Notes under the pieces: generated by a model
What the model was told of the DNA's origin: nothing
What the model saw: the letters and a program-made list of their open reading frames with translations, nothing else
The model's database searches: none
Made by a program: the position numbers and the translations under genes
NCBI GenBank assembly: GCA_905215725.1
Contig: CAJMRD010000027.1
Span: 1 to 24,994 of the forward strand
Direction: 5' to 3'
Origin: an uncultured bacterium
Lineage (GTDB): Bacteria; Actinomycetota; Coriobacteriia; Coriobacteriales; Coriobacteriaceae
Length of the DNA stretch: 24,994 nt
Part shown: positions 1 through 7,967 of the stretch, piece after piece
How positions within the stretch are numbered: the first letter of the stretch is position 1
Layout: the number at the start of each line of letters is the position of its first letter

Positions 1-921
1 CTTGGCGGCACAAAAGTCGACAAAACGCTTGTAGCCGGCGCACTTGACCATGCGCTCGGCAGTCTTGCGGGCGGCGGGGTCGATGTCTACGGCCACGATG
101 CGCGCCTGGCGCTCGCGCGCTGCCGCCTCGCGCTCGCGCGCCTCGGCAAGCAGCTGCTCCCACAGGACAGCGTCGTGCAGCTGCCAGCCCTCAAAGCCCC
201 AGCGCTCGCGTGCGGCGCCCGGGGCGCGGTCGGTCAGAATGTTCACGGCCTCCAGCAGCAGACCGCCGCCGGCGCACGAGGCATCGATCAGCGTGGGAAG
301 GGCTTCGTTTTCGTAATCGTCGGCCGTCAGCTCGCGCTCGCATAGTGCGGTCCAGCCGACCTGCGCCAGCACCAGGGCGGCGTAGTCGGGGCGCAACACG
401 TGTGCGCCCTCGCCGGCACGAGTCGCAGCGGGCGGCAGACGCTTGAACAGCGGGTCGCCCGAAAGGTCCAGGCTGATGCTCGCGCGGCGCTGACGCAGCG
501 AAAGCAACAGGTGAACATCGGGGTCGGCGGCATCGACGTCGGCGCGACGGCCCGTGGTCTCGGCCAGACGGTCGCACAGCGCGTCTTTGGCGCGCAGGGC
601 CGAGAAGCGCGTGTTGCGCAGCTGCTCGGTCACGCCGCGGGCGGTGATGGCGATGGTGGCGCCGGGGCGGATGATGGTCTCCCAGGCGATGTCGTAAACG
701 CTATCGTACAGTTCATCGGCATCCTGCGCCTCAAAGCGCCCGAGTACCACGAACACACGGCTCGCCAGGCGCGACCACAGACAGGCGCGGTAGCCTTCTT
801 CGAGCTCGCCCTCAAATGTAGCGCGGCCCTTCAGCCGGCGAACATGCGAAAGCCCGAGGCGTTTAAGCTCATCGGCGAGTGCGGACTCAAAGCCCTCGGG
901 GCAGCTTGCGTAAAATTCCAT
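1..921 (-). CDS. rlmL: 23S rRNA (guanine-N2) methyltransferase, RlmL/RlmKL-like, 3' end beyond window
   Basis: The reverse strand is open from ATG at 921 to the window edge: 307 codons with no stop, so the C-terminus is missing. RlmL enzymes methylate G2445 of 23S rRNA with SAM. The start MEFYASCPEGFESALADEL and the following WSRLASRVFVVLG resemble the N-terminus and THUMP domain of E. coli RlmL. LRNTRFSALRAKDALCD and SISLDLSGDPLFKR continue the match, as does a DRAPGAARERWGFEGW stretch after the SAM motif. SAM motif I, usually DPMCGSGTLLIEA, is here DASCAGGGLLLEA (around 264-303), keeping the Asp and Cys but changing several positions. The RBS is GAGAGGT, 5 nt before ATG. It is transcribed divergently from the HAD gene. 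Whether the C-terminal RlmK domain is present cannot be seen. Confidence 0.85.
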   Translation of the reverse strand, partial: MEFYASCPEGFESALADELKRLGLSHVRRLKGRATFEGELEEGYRACLWSRLASRVFVVLGRFEAQDADELYDSVYDIAWETIIRPGATIAITARGVTEQLRNTRFSALRAKDALCDRLAETTGRRADVDAADPDVHLLLSLRQRRASISLDLSGDPLFKRLPPAATRAGEGAHVLRPDYAALVLAQVGWTALCERELTADDYENEALPTLIDASCAGGGLLLEAVNILTDRAPGAARERWGFEGWQLHDAVLWEQLLAEAREREAAARERQARIVAVDIDPAARKTAERMVKCAGYKRFVDFCAAK

Positions 922-936
922 GGGTGACCTCTCTGG

Positions 937-965
937 TTGCGTCGCTCCATTATATGATGGATACT
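937..965 (+). promoter_or_regulatory. Candidate promoter for the HAD phosphatase gene
   Basis: TTGCGT (937-942) and GATACT (960-965) are separated by 17 nt, and the RBS GAAAGGA lies about 20 nt further on. A near-palindrome, CCATTATATGATGG (947-960), sits in the spacer and could serve the divergent rRNA methyltransferase promoter or bind a regulator. The call rests on position and spacing only. Confidence 0.35.
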
Positions 966-996
966 TCGTTTACTCTCGCCCCCGAAAGGAACCCAT

Positions 997-1824
997 ATGA
1001 TTGATGCGTGCCCCGATTCCGCCGTGCTCTTTTTTGACGTGGACGGCACGCTGACGTCGTTCGATCCCGACAACATGACCGACAAGGACTTTTCGGCGGT
1101 TCACCCCTCGCAGGCGGTCGTCGAGGCGTTTCATCGTCTGCGCGACGCGGGACACCATGCATTTATCTGCACGGGTCGTCCCTTGTGGCTGATTGCCGAT
1201 GGCCTGCGCGCGCTGAACCCGGCGGGTGTCGTTGCCATGGCGGGGGCGACGCTCGAGGTCGAGGGCCGCGTGGTGCATGAGGACTGCTTTGACGAGGACG
1301 TTATTGAGGAGCTTGCGCGCCGTATGGCCGCGGCAGGGATTGAGGCCTTTTTCGAGACCAACGTGGCTACTTTTGCCCTGGAACCCGCGGGTGTTGAGCA
1401 GTCGTCTCTGATCGGCACTTCTGTGGTGCACAGCACCGAGGAAATGCGCGTCGACGGCAGTCTGCGCGTGGGCAAGGTATGCCTCAGTGTGCCCAGTTTG
1501 GCTCGCGTGGCCAACGATGACGGCTTTATCGATCGCGAGTTTGAGCTGTGCAACACCGGTGGCCAGAATCGCGAGCTGAGCCCCAAGGGCATTGACAAGG
1601 GCGTGGGCGTGGCGCGAGCGCTGGAATACCTGGGTCGCACCGGCAACGCGCGCACCTTTGGCTTTGGCGATTCCGGCAACGATCTGGGTATGCTCGCCGC
1701 TGTCGAGACGGCCGTGGCCATGGGCAACGCTATGCCCGAGGTCAAGGCGCTCGCCGACTACGTGACTGATGATGTCGCACACGACGGCACCGTCACAGCG
1801 ATGCAGCATTTCGGCCTCATCTAA
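997..1824 (+). CDS. Cof-type HAD-IIB family phosphatase
   Basis: This 275-aa protein is probably a cytoplasmic sugar-phosphate or nucleotide phosphatase of the Cof/YidA class. All four HAD motifs are visible. Motif I is FFDVDGTLT with nucleophile D14 and acid/base D16. Motif II is ICTGRP. The motif III lysine is in SPKGIDKG, a hallmark of the IIB cap subclass. Motif IV is GFGDSGNDLGM. The length is typical for the family. The ATG at 997 follows GAAAGGA at a 7-nt spacing. Substrate cannot be deduced: family members act on many phosphorylated sugars and on flavin or pyridoxal phosphates. The next gene is a transaldolase-like enzyme about 190 nt downstream, probably with its own promoter, so a shared sugar-phosphate role is only suggestive. 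Confidence 0.9.
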   Translation: MIDACPDSAVLFFDVDGTLTSFDPDNMTDKDFSAVHPSQAVVEAFHRLRDAGHHAFICTGRPLWLIADGLRALNPAGVVAMAGATLEVEGRVVHEDCFDEDVIEELARRMAAAGIEAFFETNVATFALEPAGVEQSSLIGTSVVHSTEEMRVDGSLRVGKVCLSVPSLARVANDDGFIDREFELCNTGGQNRELSPKGIDKGVGVARALEYLGRTGNARTFGFGDSGNDLGMLAAVETAVAMGNAMPEVKALADYVTDDVAHDGTVTAMQHFGLI

Positions 1825-1896
1825 TGAATCCCACGTTCTGGCGTTTGCTCAAACTGCGACTCTTTGCTTTTGCATGCTCAATCGATTTATCAATCC

Positions 1897-1912
1897 AAAC
1901 ACTGAGGTGTTT
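1897..1912. other. Short perfect inverted repeat
   Basis: AAACAC-TGAG-GTGTTT has 6-bp arms and a 4-nt loop. It lies 73 nt after the HAD stop codon. No T-tract follows, so a terminator call is not supported. It could be a small operator or a processing hairpin. Confidence 0.3.
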
Positions 1913-1952
1913 ATACCGTTCGCCGAGAAGATAAAAAACCGCAGCTCACGCC

Positions 1953-1987
1953 TTGATAAACGTAGGTAAAGTGTTTAGCAGTTTATC
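1953..1987 (+). promoter_or_regulatory. Possible promoter/operator region of the transaldolase gene
   Basis: TTGATA (1953-1958) is a reasonable -35 element, but the matching -10 about 17 nt on (TAGCAG) is weak. The same stretch holds the inverted repeat GATAAAC (1955-1961) and GTTTATC (1981-1987), spaced 19 nt, as expected of an operator over a promoter. It ends 31 nt before the start codon. Confidence 0.3.
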
Positions 1988-2017
1988 GGCCGTATGCTAG
2001 CGAAAGGAATCAGGCAG

Positions 2018-2722
2018 ATGGCAATCAAGGTGTTCGCTGACGGTGCAAACCTCGAGGGCATGCTCGACATGTACGAGAACGGCAACGTTCAGGGTTTCAC
2101 GACCAACCCGTCCCTTATGAAGAAGGGCGGCGTGACGGATTACCGCGCGTTTGCCAAGGAGGTCCTGGCCCACATCACCGATGTGTCCGTCTCGTTTGAG
2201 GTCTTTGCCGACGACGTCGAGACCATGGAGGTCGAGGCGCGCGAGATCGCTACCTGGGCCGAGAACGTCTACGTCAAGATTCCGTGCGTGACTACCAAGG
2301 GCGAGTCCACCGCCGAGCTGGTCCGCAAGCTTTCGGCCGACGGCATCAAGGTCAACGTCACTACCATCTTTACGCCTACGCAGGTCGATGAGATGGTCGA
2401 GGCCGTTGACACCGAGACGCCGTCCATTATCTCGCTCTTTGCCGGCCGTATCGCCGATACCGGCGTCGACCCCATTCCGTTTATGACGGAGTCGGTCAAG
2501 AAGGCCGCCGCCAAGCCCAACTGTGAGGTCCTGTGGGCGTCCACGCGCGAACTTATCAACATTTACCAGGCAGAAGCCTGCGGTTGCCAGATCATTACAG
2601 TGCCCAACAGCATCCTGGCCAAGCGCAAGAACATCGGTCGCGACCCGTACGAGGTCTCGCTCGACACCGTGCGCGGCTTTGCCAAGGATATCGCGGCGCT
2701 CGGTTTCCATATCCTGCCGTAA
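2018..2722 (+). CDS. Transaldolase / fructose-6-phosphate aldolase family protein
   Basis: This 234-aa class I aldolase of the short transaldolase (TalC/FSA) type is expected to act in the non-oxidative pentose phosphate pathway or on fructose 6-phosphate. An N-terminal Asp lies in FADGAN (D8), TTNPSL follows at 28-33, and the Schiff-base lysine is K87 in NVYVKIP. Further TIM-barrel strands are VNVTTIF, ISLFAGRI and VLWASTRE, ending in ITVPNSIL. The frame could be extended to 1994, but ATG 2018 has GAAAGGA 8 nt upstream and begins the conserved MAIKVFADGAN. The family is usually 210-225 aa, so this is slightly long. Transaldolase and aldolase activities cannot be separated by eye. The stop codon leads directly into an intergenic repeat and a strong terminator. 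Confidence 0.87.
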   Translation: MAIKVFADGANLEGMLDMYENGNVQGFTTNPSLMKKGGVTDYRAFAKEVLAHITDVSVSFEVFADDVETMEVEAREIATWAENVYVKIPCVTTKGESTAELVRKLSADGIKVNVTTIFTPTQVDEMVEAVDTETPSIISLFAGRIADTGVDPIPFMTESVKKAAAKPNCEVLWASTRELINIYQAEACGCQIITVPNSILAKRKNIGRDPYEVSLDTVRGFAKDIAALGFHILP

Positions 2723-2773
2723 GCAAGGGTACCCCCCGCCTGCGCCGTGCAAAATTGAGAGTATTCAGCAAGG
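2722..2773 (+). repeat. 3'-UTR repeat, copy 1 (after the transaldolase gene)
   Basis: This ~50-bp element begins at the stop codon. Its blocks AGCAAGGGTACCCCC, GTGCAAAAT, GAGTATTC and GCAA recur in inverted orientation at 2892-2940. Relative to the gene it follows, the orientation is the same as that of copy 2 relative to tex. Confidence 0.65.
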
Positions 2774-2804
2774 TAAAGGTCTTTATCAGTTAACCGAAGC
2801 ATGG

Positions 2805-2853
2805 AACGGCCCCCGTTTTGGCTCTGACGACGCTAAAACGGGGGCCGTTTTTT
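2805..2853 (+). terminator. Strong Rho-independent terminator
   Basis: A perfect 15-bp stem (AACGGCCCCCGTTTT, 2805-2819, with its complement 2835-2849) has a 15-nt loop and is followed by six T residues (2848-2853). It ends the transaldolase transcript. On the other strand the hairpin exists but has no T-run, so it would serve tex poorly. Confidence 0.9.
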
Positions 2854-2891
2854 GCTTTTTCATCTCTGAGGGGCATCCGGAACGGTGGAAT

Positions 2892-2940
2892 TTGCAGAAT
2901 ACTCGCGATTTTGCACATCGCTACAGGGGGTACCTTTGCT
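2892..2940 (-). repeat. 3'-UTR repeat, copy 2 (after tex)
   Basis: Read on the minus strand, the element starts 8 nt after the tex stop codon. It shares AGCAAAGGTACCCCC, TGTGCAAAAT and GCGAGTATTC with copy 1, with a divergent ~10-nt centre. The two copies face each other across the terminator. Confidence 0.65.
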
Positions 2941-2948
2941 TTGGCGGT

Positions 2949-5124
2949 TTACTTGCCCTGCACCATGGTGAGCGAGATCTTCTTGCGGTCGCAATCGACC
3001 TTTTCGACCCACACCTTGACCGTGTCACCGACGCGCACCACGTCGCTCGGGTGCTTGACAAAGCGGTTGGCCAGCTTGGAGATATGCACGAGGCCGTCCT
3101 GGTGCACTCCAACGTCGACGAAGGCGCCAAAGTCCACTACGTTGCGCACCGTCCCCTTGAGTTCCATGCCGGGTTCCAGGTCGTCGATGGAAAGCGCCGA
3201 GCGGCTAAAGACCACCTCGGGCGCGTCGTCGCGCGGGTCGCGGCCGGGCTTCTTGAGCTCGTTGACGATGTCGATGAGCGTAAGGGTGCCGCAGTCCAGG
3301 TCGCTTGCCAGCGCCGAGATGCTGCCCAGACGGCGCTCGATGTCGGGCACGCCGCCACGGCTGAGCTCGCTTGCCGCAACGCCGGCACGCTCCAGGACGG
3401 CCGTGGCCACCTCGTAGCTCTCGGGGTGGACGCTTGTCGCGTCGAGCGGGTTCTTGCCGCCGCTGATGCGCAAAAAGCCTGCAGCGTTGAGATATGCCTT
3501 GGGTCCCAGCTTGGGGACCTTCTTAAGCTGACGGCGATCGGTAAAGGCGCCGTTTTCCTCGCGGTAGGCCACGATGTTTTTGGCCACGCTCGGCGTGATG
3601 CCCGATACGTATCCCAGTAGGCTCGCGCTCGCGGTATTCACGTCGACGCCCACGCGGTTGACGACGTCCTCCACCACATGGCCCAGGGTGCGCGAAAGCT
3701 CGGCCTGGTCAAGGTCGTGCTGGTACTGGCCAACGCCGATGGACTGGGGCGGGATCTTGACGAGCTCTGCCAGCGGGTCCTGTAGACGGCGGCCCAGGCT
3801 CATGGCGCCACGCACGGTGACGTCCAGATCGGGATACTCCTGGCTGGCGAGCTCGGAGGCGGAGTACACCGATGCGCCGGCCTCGTTGACGATGGTGTAT
3901 CGCAGCTCAGGCGCCTGCTCGGCGATGAACTCCGAGACGACTTCCTCGGTCTCGCGGCTGGCGGTGCCGTTGCCGATGACGATGGTGTTGACGCTGTCCT
4001 TTTTGACGAGGCGGGCGAGCTCGCGCTTGGTGCCGGCGACGTCGTGGCGCGGCTTGGTGGGGTAGACCACGCCGTGGTCGAGCAGCTTGCCGGTCTCGTC
4101 CATAACGGCGACCTTGCAGCCGGTGCGGTATCCCGGATCGAGCGCGAGCACGCGGGCACCGCGCACGGGGCGTGCCGAGAGCAGGCCCTCGAGATTCTTG
4201 GCAAAGACATTGATGGCCTCGGTCTGCGCGTGGACGGTGAGTTTGGCGCGGGCCTCGCGCTCCAGCGAGGGGGCCATGAGGCGCTTGTAGCCGCCGGCCG
4301 CGGCCTCGCGCAGCACGGGGGCGAAGGGGCTCTGTGGGTTCCTGACCACACGGCGCTCCAGCTGCCCGGGGCCACGGGCTGCCGAGGCGTGCCGTGGCGG
4401 CAGCGCCGTCGACGTTCACGCGCACGCGGAGCTTGCCCTCGCGCTCACCGCGGTCGATAGCCAGCACGCGGTGGTTGGGTATACGGCGCAGCGGCTCGTC
4501 AAAGTTGTAGTAGGGCTCGTAGGGGGTCTTCTCGGTGGGGTCGGTGGCCTCGACGACGATGTCGGCGGTGTTTTGCGTAAAGGCGCGCAGATCGGCGACG
4601 TTCTCCGGGTCCTCGGCCACCGTCTCGGCCACGATGTCGGCGGCGCCGGCGAGCGCCTTTTCGGGCGTGTCGAAGCCGGCCTCCTCATTGACGTATGCTG
4701 CGGCGGCGTCGAGCGCACTGCCCTTGGCCGAGGCCTGCATGATGATCATGTTGGCGAGCGGCTCCAGGCCGGCCTCGCGGGCCTTCTGCGCGCGAGTCAT
4801 GCGCTTTTTGCGGTAGGGCTTGTAGAGGTCCTCGACACGCTGGAGCTGCGTGGCCTCGCGAATCTGCTGCTCGAGTTCGGGCGTGAGTTTGCCCTGGGCG
4901 TCGATGAGCAGGATGACGTCCTCTTTACGCTGCTCAAGATTGCGCAGGTAGGACAGGCGCTCGTCGAGCGCGCGCAGGGCGACGTCGTCCATACCGCCCG
5001 TTGCTTCCTTGCGGTAGCGCGAAATAAAGGGGATGGTGTTGCCCTCGTCGATGAGCTTGACGGCCGCCTCGATGTTGGCGGCCTTAAGGTTGAGCTCGCG
5101 GGCGAGCTGGGCGATAAGATCCAT
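2949..5124 (-). pseudogene. tex: Tex-type RNA-binding transcription accessory protein, disrupted by a frameshift
   Basis: Tex is a cytoplasmic, ribosome- and RNA-binding protein of about 720-780 aa. The two frames together give about 725 aa. The first frame starts at ATG 5124 (AAGGAG upstream) with MDLIAQLARELNL and carries the Tex N-terminal helical domain including IPFISRYRKEATGG. The second carries the YqgF/RNase H-like domain (VLALDPGYRTG near 4139), the HhH region (SASLLGYVSGITPSVAKNI) and a C-terminal S1 domain (GTVRNVVDFGAFVDVGVH, about 2960-3190). The frames join at about 4361-4383 in a C/G-rich stretch, consistent with one extra base or two missing. Codon use is uniform on both sides, so this is a recent indel or a sequencing error; the biological gene may be intact. 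Confidence 0.9.
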
Positions 5125-5210
5125 GGGACTCCTTGCGTTTAAGGTGCGTTTGCAGCACAGGGCTACCAAGGATACCACCCGTTTCAAAAGACTGTTTTGG
5201 GCCCTCGCCA

Positions 5211-5362
5211 CGAAAACGACCTATCTACTACGTTTGAACCGTATGGGTCGACCATCCCCCGGTTTTCCGAGAATACGCAAACCGTCTACCTGCGGTTTTT
5301 ATTTCGCGAAATTTGGCATGGTTAAGGGCGATCGGTTAAACGTAGTAGATAGGCGCGTTTCG
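5211..5362. repeat. Long-armed inverted repeat pair upstream of tex
   Basis: The left arm (5211-5241) and right arm (5333-5362) share the inverted core CCTATCTACTACGTTT plus flanking CGAAA and AACCG. The ~90-nt interior holds a small hairpin AAACCG-N8-CGGTTT followed by T residues (5279-5300). No ORF lies inside. It occupies much of the 411-bp gap between tex and the downstream operon end. It may be a non-autonomous repeat element; nothing marks it as a gene. Confidence 0.6.
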
Positions 5363-5427
5363 TAGCGAACGGATCAAGCCGAGGTGCAAAATAGCCCCCG
5401 CCCCAGAAAAATCGTCGGCAAGGTAGC

Positions 5428-5463
5428 AAAATGCCCCGCGGACAGGAGGCTGCTCGCGGGGCA
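5428..5463 (-). terminator. Rho-independent terminator of the SDR-MFS-Gfo/Idh operon
   Basis: On the minus strand TGCCCCGCG pairs with CGCGGGGCA (9 bp, 14-nt loop) and TTTT follows. It lies 73 nt downstream of the Gfo/Idh stop codon. Confidence 0.75.
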
Positions 5464-5535
5464 AAGAAGAGGGGCTTGTTGGTGGCGGACCGAAGGGTTC
5501 GGCATGGGGTTTCTGCCGCGGCCGCTCTTAAGGCA

Positions 5536-6576
5536 TTACAGCTCGACGAGCTGGCCGGTCTCGGCGGCCTCCTTGATGGCGTTGAGAAGCGTGAGCGTCT
5601 TGACGTTATCGGCGGGGGTCACGACGGGCTCGACCTCGCGGCGGACAACCTTCACAAAGTGCTTGAGCTGCATCTTGTGCGGCAGTGCCGGGTCGACGGC
5701 CGGAATCTCCATCTGCAGCGGCTTGTGCCAGTTGGAGGCGCCGTCGTAGGAGAACTGGTGCAGGCGGGGCAGCGACAGGGCGCCCTTAGTGCCGCCGATA
5801 AAGTAGGCGTCGGCGTCGAAGGGGCGGTACTGCGGATCCTCGCGAGCGGTTGCCTCCCAGTTCCAAGGGCTGGCAGTGGCGTCGGAGATGGTCATGCTCG
5901 CGAGCGCGCCATCGGCAAAACGGACGTTGACCACGGCGGAGTCCTCGGTCTCAAAACCGCGGGCGGCGCTGGACTGCATACCTTGGACGGCAACGGGCTC
6001 GCCCAGCAGGTAGCGGAGCAGGTCGACGTCGTGCACCAGGTTGACTAGGATCGGGCCGGCGCCCTTCTTGCGGCGCCACTCGACATCGAAATACTCGTCA
6101 TTCTTATAGATCATGTAGTGGAAGCTCGACACGGTGAGCTTGCCCAGCTCGCCGGACTCGATGATCTCCTTGGCCTTGTTGACGAAGGGGTTGTGGCGAC
6201 GGTGCTGACCCACGAGCACGGGCACGCCGGCGGTCTCGGCCTCGGCGGCGAAGGTCTGGGCATCCTCGAGATCGTTGGAGATCGGCTTTTCGACCAGCGG
6301 CACGATGTTGCGCTTCACAGCCTCGCGAGCAACGCCTAGGTGTAGGTCGTTGGGGGTGGCGATAATGACGGCCTCGGGCTTGACCTCGTCCATCATCTGG
6401 GCGGGATCGGTATAAAACGGTACGCCGGCGGCCTCGGCCGTGGCGCGGGCGCCCTCAAAGGCGTCAGCGATGGCGACGAGCTCGGCCTCGGGCTCCTCGG
6501 TGACAAAGCGGATGTGGTTGCGGCCCATGGCGCCGGCGCCGATAACGGCAATGCGGACGGGGTTGAGCTCAGACAT
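5536..6576 (-). CDS. Gfo/Idh/MocA family NAD(P)-dependent oxidoreductase
   Basis: This 346-aa protein has the two-domain Gfo/Idh/MocA layout. A Rossmann fold with GAGAMG at 13-18 is followed by the active-site motif EKP at 96-98 (K97), then a C-terminal alpha/beta domain with NLVHDVDLLRYL around 179-190. Family members oxidise or reduce a hydroxyl on sugars, inositols or sugar acids. AAGGAG precedes the ATG by 5 nt. It is the last gene of a minus-strand operon with an SDR dehydrogenase and an OFA-type transporter. The 68-nt gap to the MFS gene contains a palindromic repeat. The set suggests uptake and two-step oxidation/reduction of a polyol or sugar derivative; the substrate is not readable from sequence. 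Confidence 0.9.
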   Translation of the reverse strand: MSELNPVRIAVIGAGAMGRNHIRFVTEEPEAELVAIADAFEGARATAEAAGVPFYTDPAQMMDEVKPEAVIIATPNDLHLGVAREAVKRNIVPLVEKPISNDLEDAQTFAAEAETAGVPVLVGQHRRHNPFVNKAKEIIESGELGKLTVSSFHYMIYKNDEYFDVEWRRKKGAGPILVNLVHDVDLLRYLLGEPVAVQGMQSSAARGFETEDSAVVNVRFADGALASMTISDATASPWNWEATAREDPQYRPFDADAYFIGGTKGALSLPRLHQFSYDGASNWHKPLQMEIPAVDPALPHKMQLKHFVKVVRREVEPVVTPADNVKTLTLLNAIKEAAETGQLVEL

Positions 6577-6605
6577 TTCGACTCCTTAATACTGGTGACC
6601 GGTGA

Positions 6606-6636
6606 ATGCGACAAAGGGGCTGTTCCTTTGTCGCAT
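6606..6636. repeat. Intergenic palindromic repeat, GACAAAGG family, copy A
   Basis: ATGCGACAAAGG and CCTTTGTCGCAT form a perfect 12-bp stem around a 7-nt loop between the MFS and Gfo/Idh genes. Related copies lie at 17303, 18841 and 22361; this one has CG where the others have TG/CA. Inside an operon it could act as an mRNA stability or attenuation hairpin. Confidence 0.7.
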
Positions 6637-6644
6637 CGGTAGAA

Positions 6645-7901
6645 CTAGGCGGACTTCTTCTTGCTGTCGGAGACCATCATGTAGACGGTGAGCACGACGG
6701 CGATGGCGGCGATCACAATGGCGCCGTAGAAGGACTGCTGGTAGGCGGCGCTGCCGGCCTCGGCGTGATACAGCACGGCGGTGATGGGCTGGCTGATCCA
6801 GGTGGAAGCGGCGTAGCCCAAAAACATGATGCCGTAGTTGACGCCGATGTTGCTGGTGCCAAAGGCGCCGCCGGTGAGCGGCGGGTAGATGACGAGCAGG
6901 GCGCCAAAGCTAAAGCCGAGCAGGGCGAGCGCCACAAAGAACATGCTCTGCGTAAAGCTCATCGACATGATGACGAGGGCGACGATGGTGACGACAAGGC
7001 TGATGAGCAGCGACTTGTAGGCGCCGAGCTTGTCGATGATCTGGCCAAAGGACAGACGGCCGACCAGGTTGGCGCAGGTGTTGACGGAGACCACCACACC
7101 GCCGAGGGCGACGGCCGCGGCGCTCGTGGGGTCGGCGAAGAGCTGAACGGCGGCGATGGAGGCAACCTTGCCCACGAGCAGGGTGCCCGCGGTGGCGGCA
7201 AAGGCGAAGGTGACGATGAGGACCCAGAAGCGCGGGGTCTTGACCATCTCGCCCGGGGTGAGGTCGCCGAAGGTGCCAGCGTGCGCGCCGCCCTTGGGGG
7301 CCTCGAAGCCCTCGGGCAGCCAACCGGCCTCGGGGGCCTTCAGGAACAGGGCGGAGGCGGCGATCGTCACAAAGAAGATGACGCCGAGCGCCTTAAGGGC
7401 GCCAAAGATGCCCAGGCTCGGGATGAGCAGCGAGGCGAGCACCGGGGACAGCACGGCGGGGCCGGCGGTCGAAGCAGCGAGGGTGATGCCGGAGGCGAGA
7501 CCCTTCTTGTCGATGAACCACTTTTGGCCGGTGGTGAGCGCGGGGTTGTAGCCCAGGCCGTTGCCGATGGCGGCGACGAGCGAGAACCACAGGTAGAACT
7601 GCCACGGCTCGGTGACGGTGCCGGACATGAACCAGCCCACGCCGTAGCACACGGCGGCGGCGATTACGACGTTGCGCGGGCCGATCTTATCGGAGATGCG
7701 GCCGGCGAAGATGCCCGTCACGGCCATGATGGTCTGAAAGACCGGGAAGGCCCAGGTAAGGGCACTGGACCACTCGGGGTAGACGGCGAGCAGGTTCTTG
7801 CTCACGACGGAATACAGCGCGATGGAGCTGATGAAGAACATGGTGACGCACGCGGCGGAAAGCACGACGGCGCGACCCTTGTTGGAGTTGGTGGAAGCCA
7901 T
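6645..7901 (-). CDS. MFS transporter, OFA (oxalate/formate antiporter-like) family
   Basis: This 418-aa integral membrane protein shows about 12 hydrophobic segments. The MFS motif in the loop after TM2 reads GRISDKIGPRNVV, the OFA-type variant. The N-terminus MASTNSNKGRAVVLSAACVTMFF and a short Lys-rich tail (SKKKSA) fit a cytoplasmic-ends topology. Family members carry small carboxylates and related solutes; substrate is unknown here. GAAAGAG precedes the ATG. It lies between the SDR (66-nt gap upstream) and the Gfo/Idh gene (68-nt gap downstream), so it probably imports the substrate those enzymes act on. Confidence 0.88.
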   Translation of the reverse strand: MASTNSNKGRAVVLSAACVTMFFISSIALYSVVSKNLLAVYPEWSSALTWAFPVFQTIMAVTGIFAGRISDKIGPRNVVIAAAVCYGVGWFMSGTVTEPWQFYLWFSLVAAIGNGLGYNPALTTGQKWFIDKKGLASGITLAASTAGPAVLSPVLASLLIPSLGIFGALKALGVIFFVTIAASALFLKAPEAGWLPEGFEAPKGGAHAGTFGDLTPGEMVKTPRFWVLIVTFAFAATAGTLLVGKVASIAAVQLFADPTSAAAVALGGVVVSVNTCANLVGRLSFGQIIDKLGAYKSLLISLVVTIVALVIMSMSFTQSMFFVALALLGFSFGALLVIYPPLTGGAFGTSNIGVNYGIMFLGYAASTWISQPITAVLYHAEAGSAAYQQSFYGAIVIAAIAVVLTVYMMVSDSKKKSA

Positions 7902-7967
7902 TGGACTCTTTCTAATCGATACGGGGGAGGAGCGGGCGTGTCCGCGGGGCCTCCCTGTCAGGTTGGA

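Noticed and set aside
400..927. 175-codon plus-strand open frame at the left end
   Set aside because: The minus strand encodes an RlmL-like protein across the same bases with clear family similarity and an RBS.
2805..2853. Bidirectional terminator serving both convergent genes
   Set aside because: On the minus strand the hairpin is not followed by T residues, so only plus-strand termination is supported.
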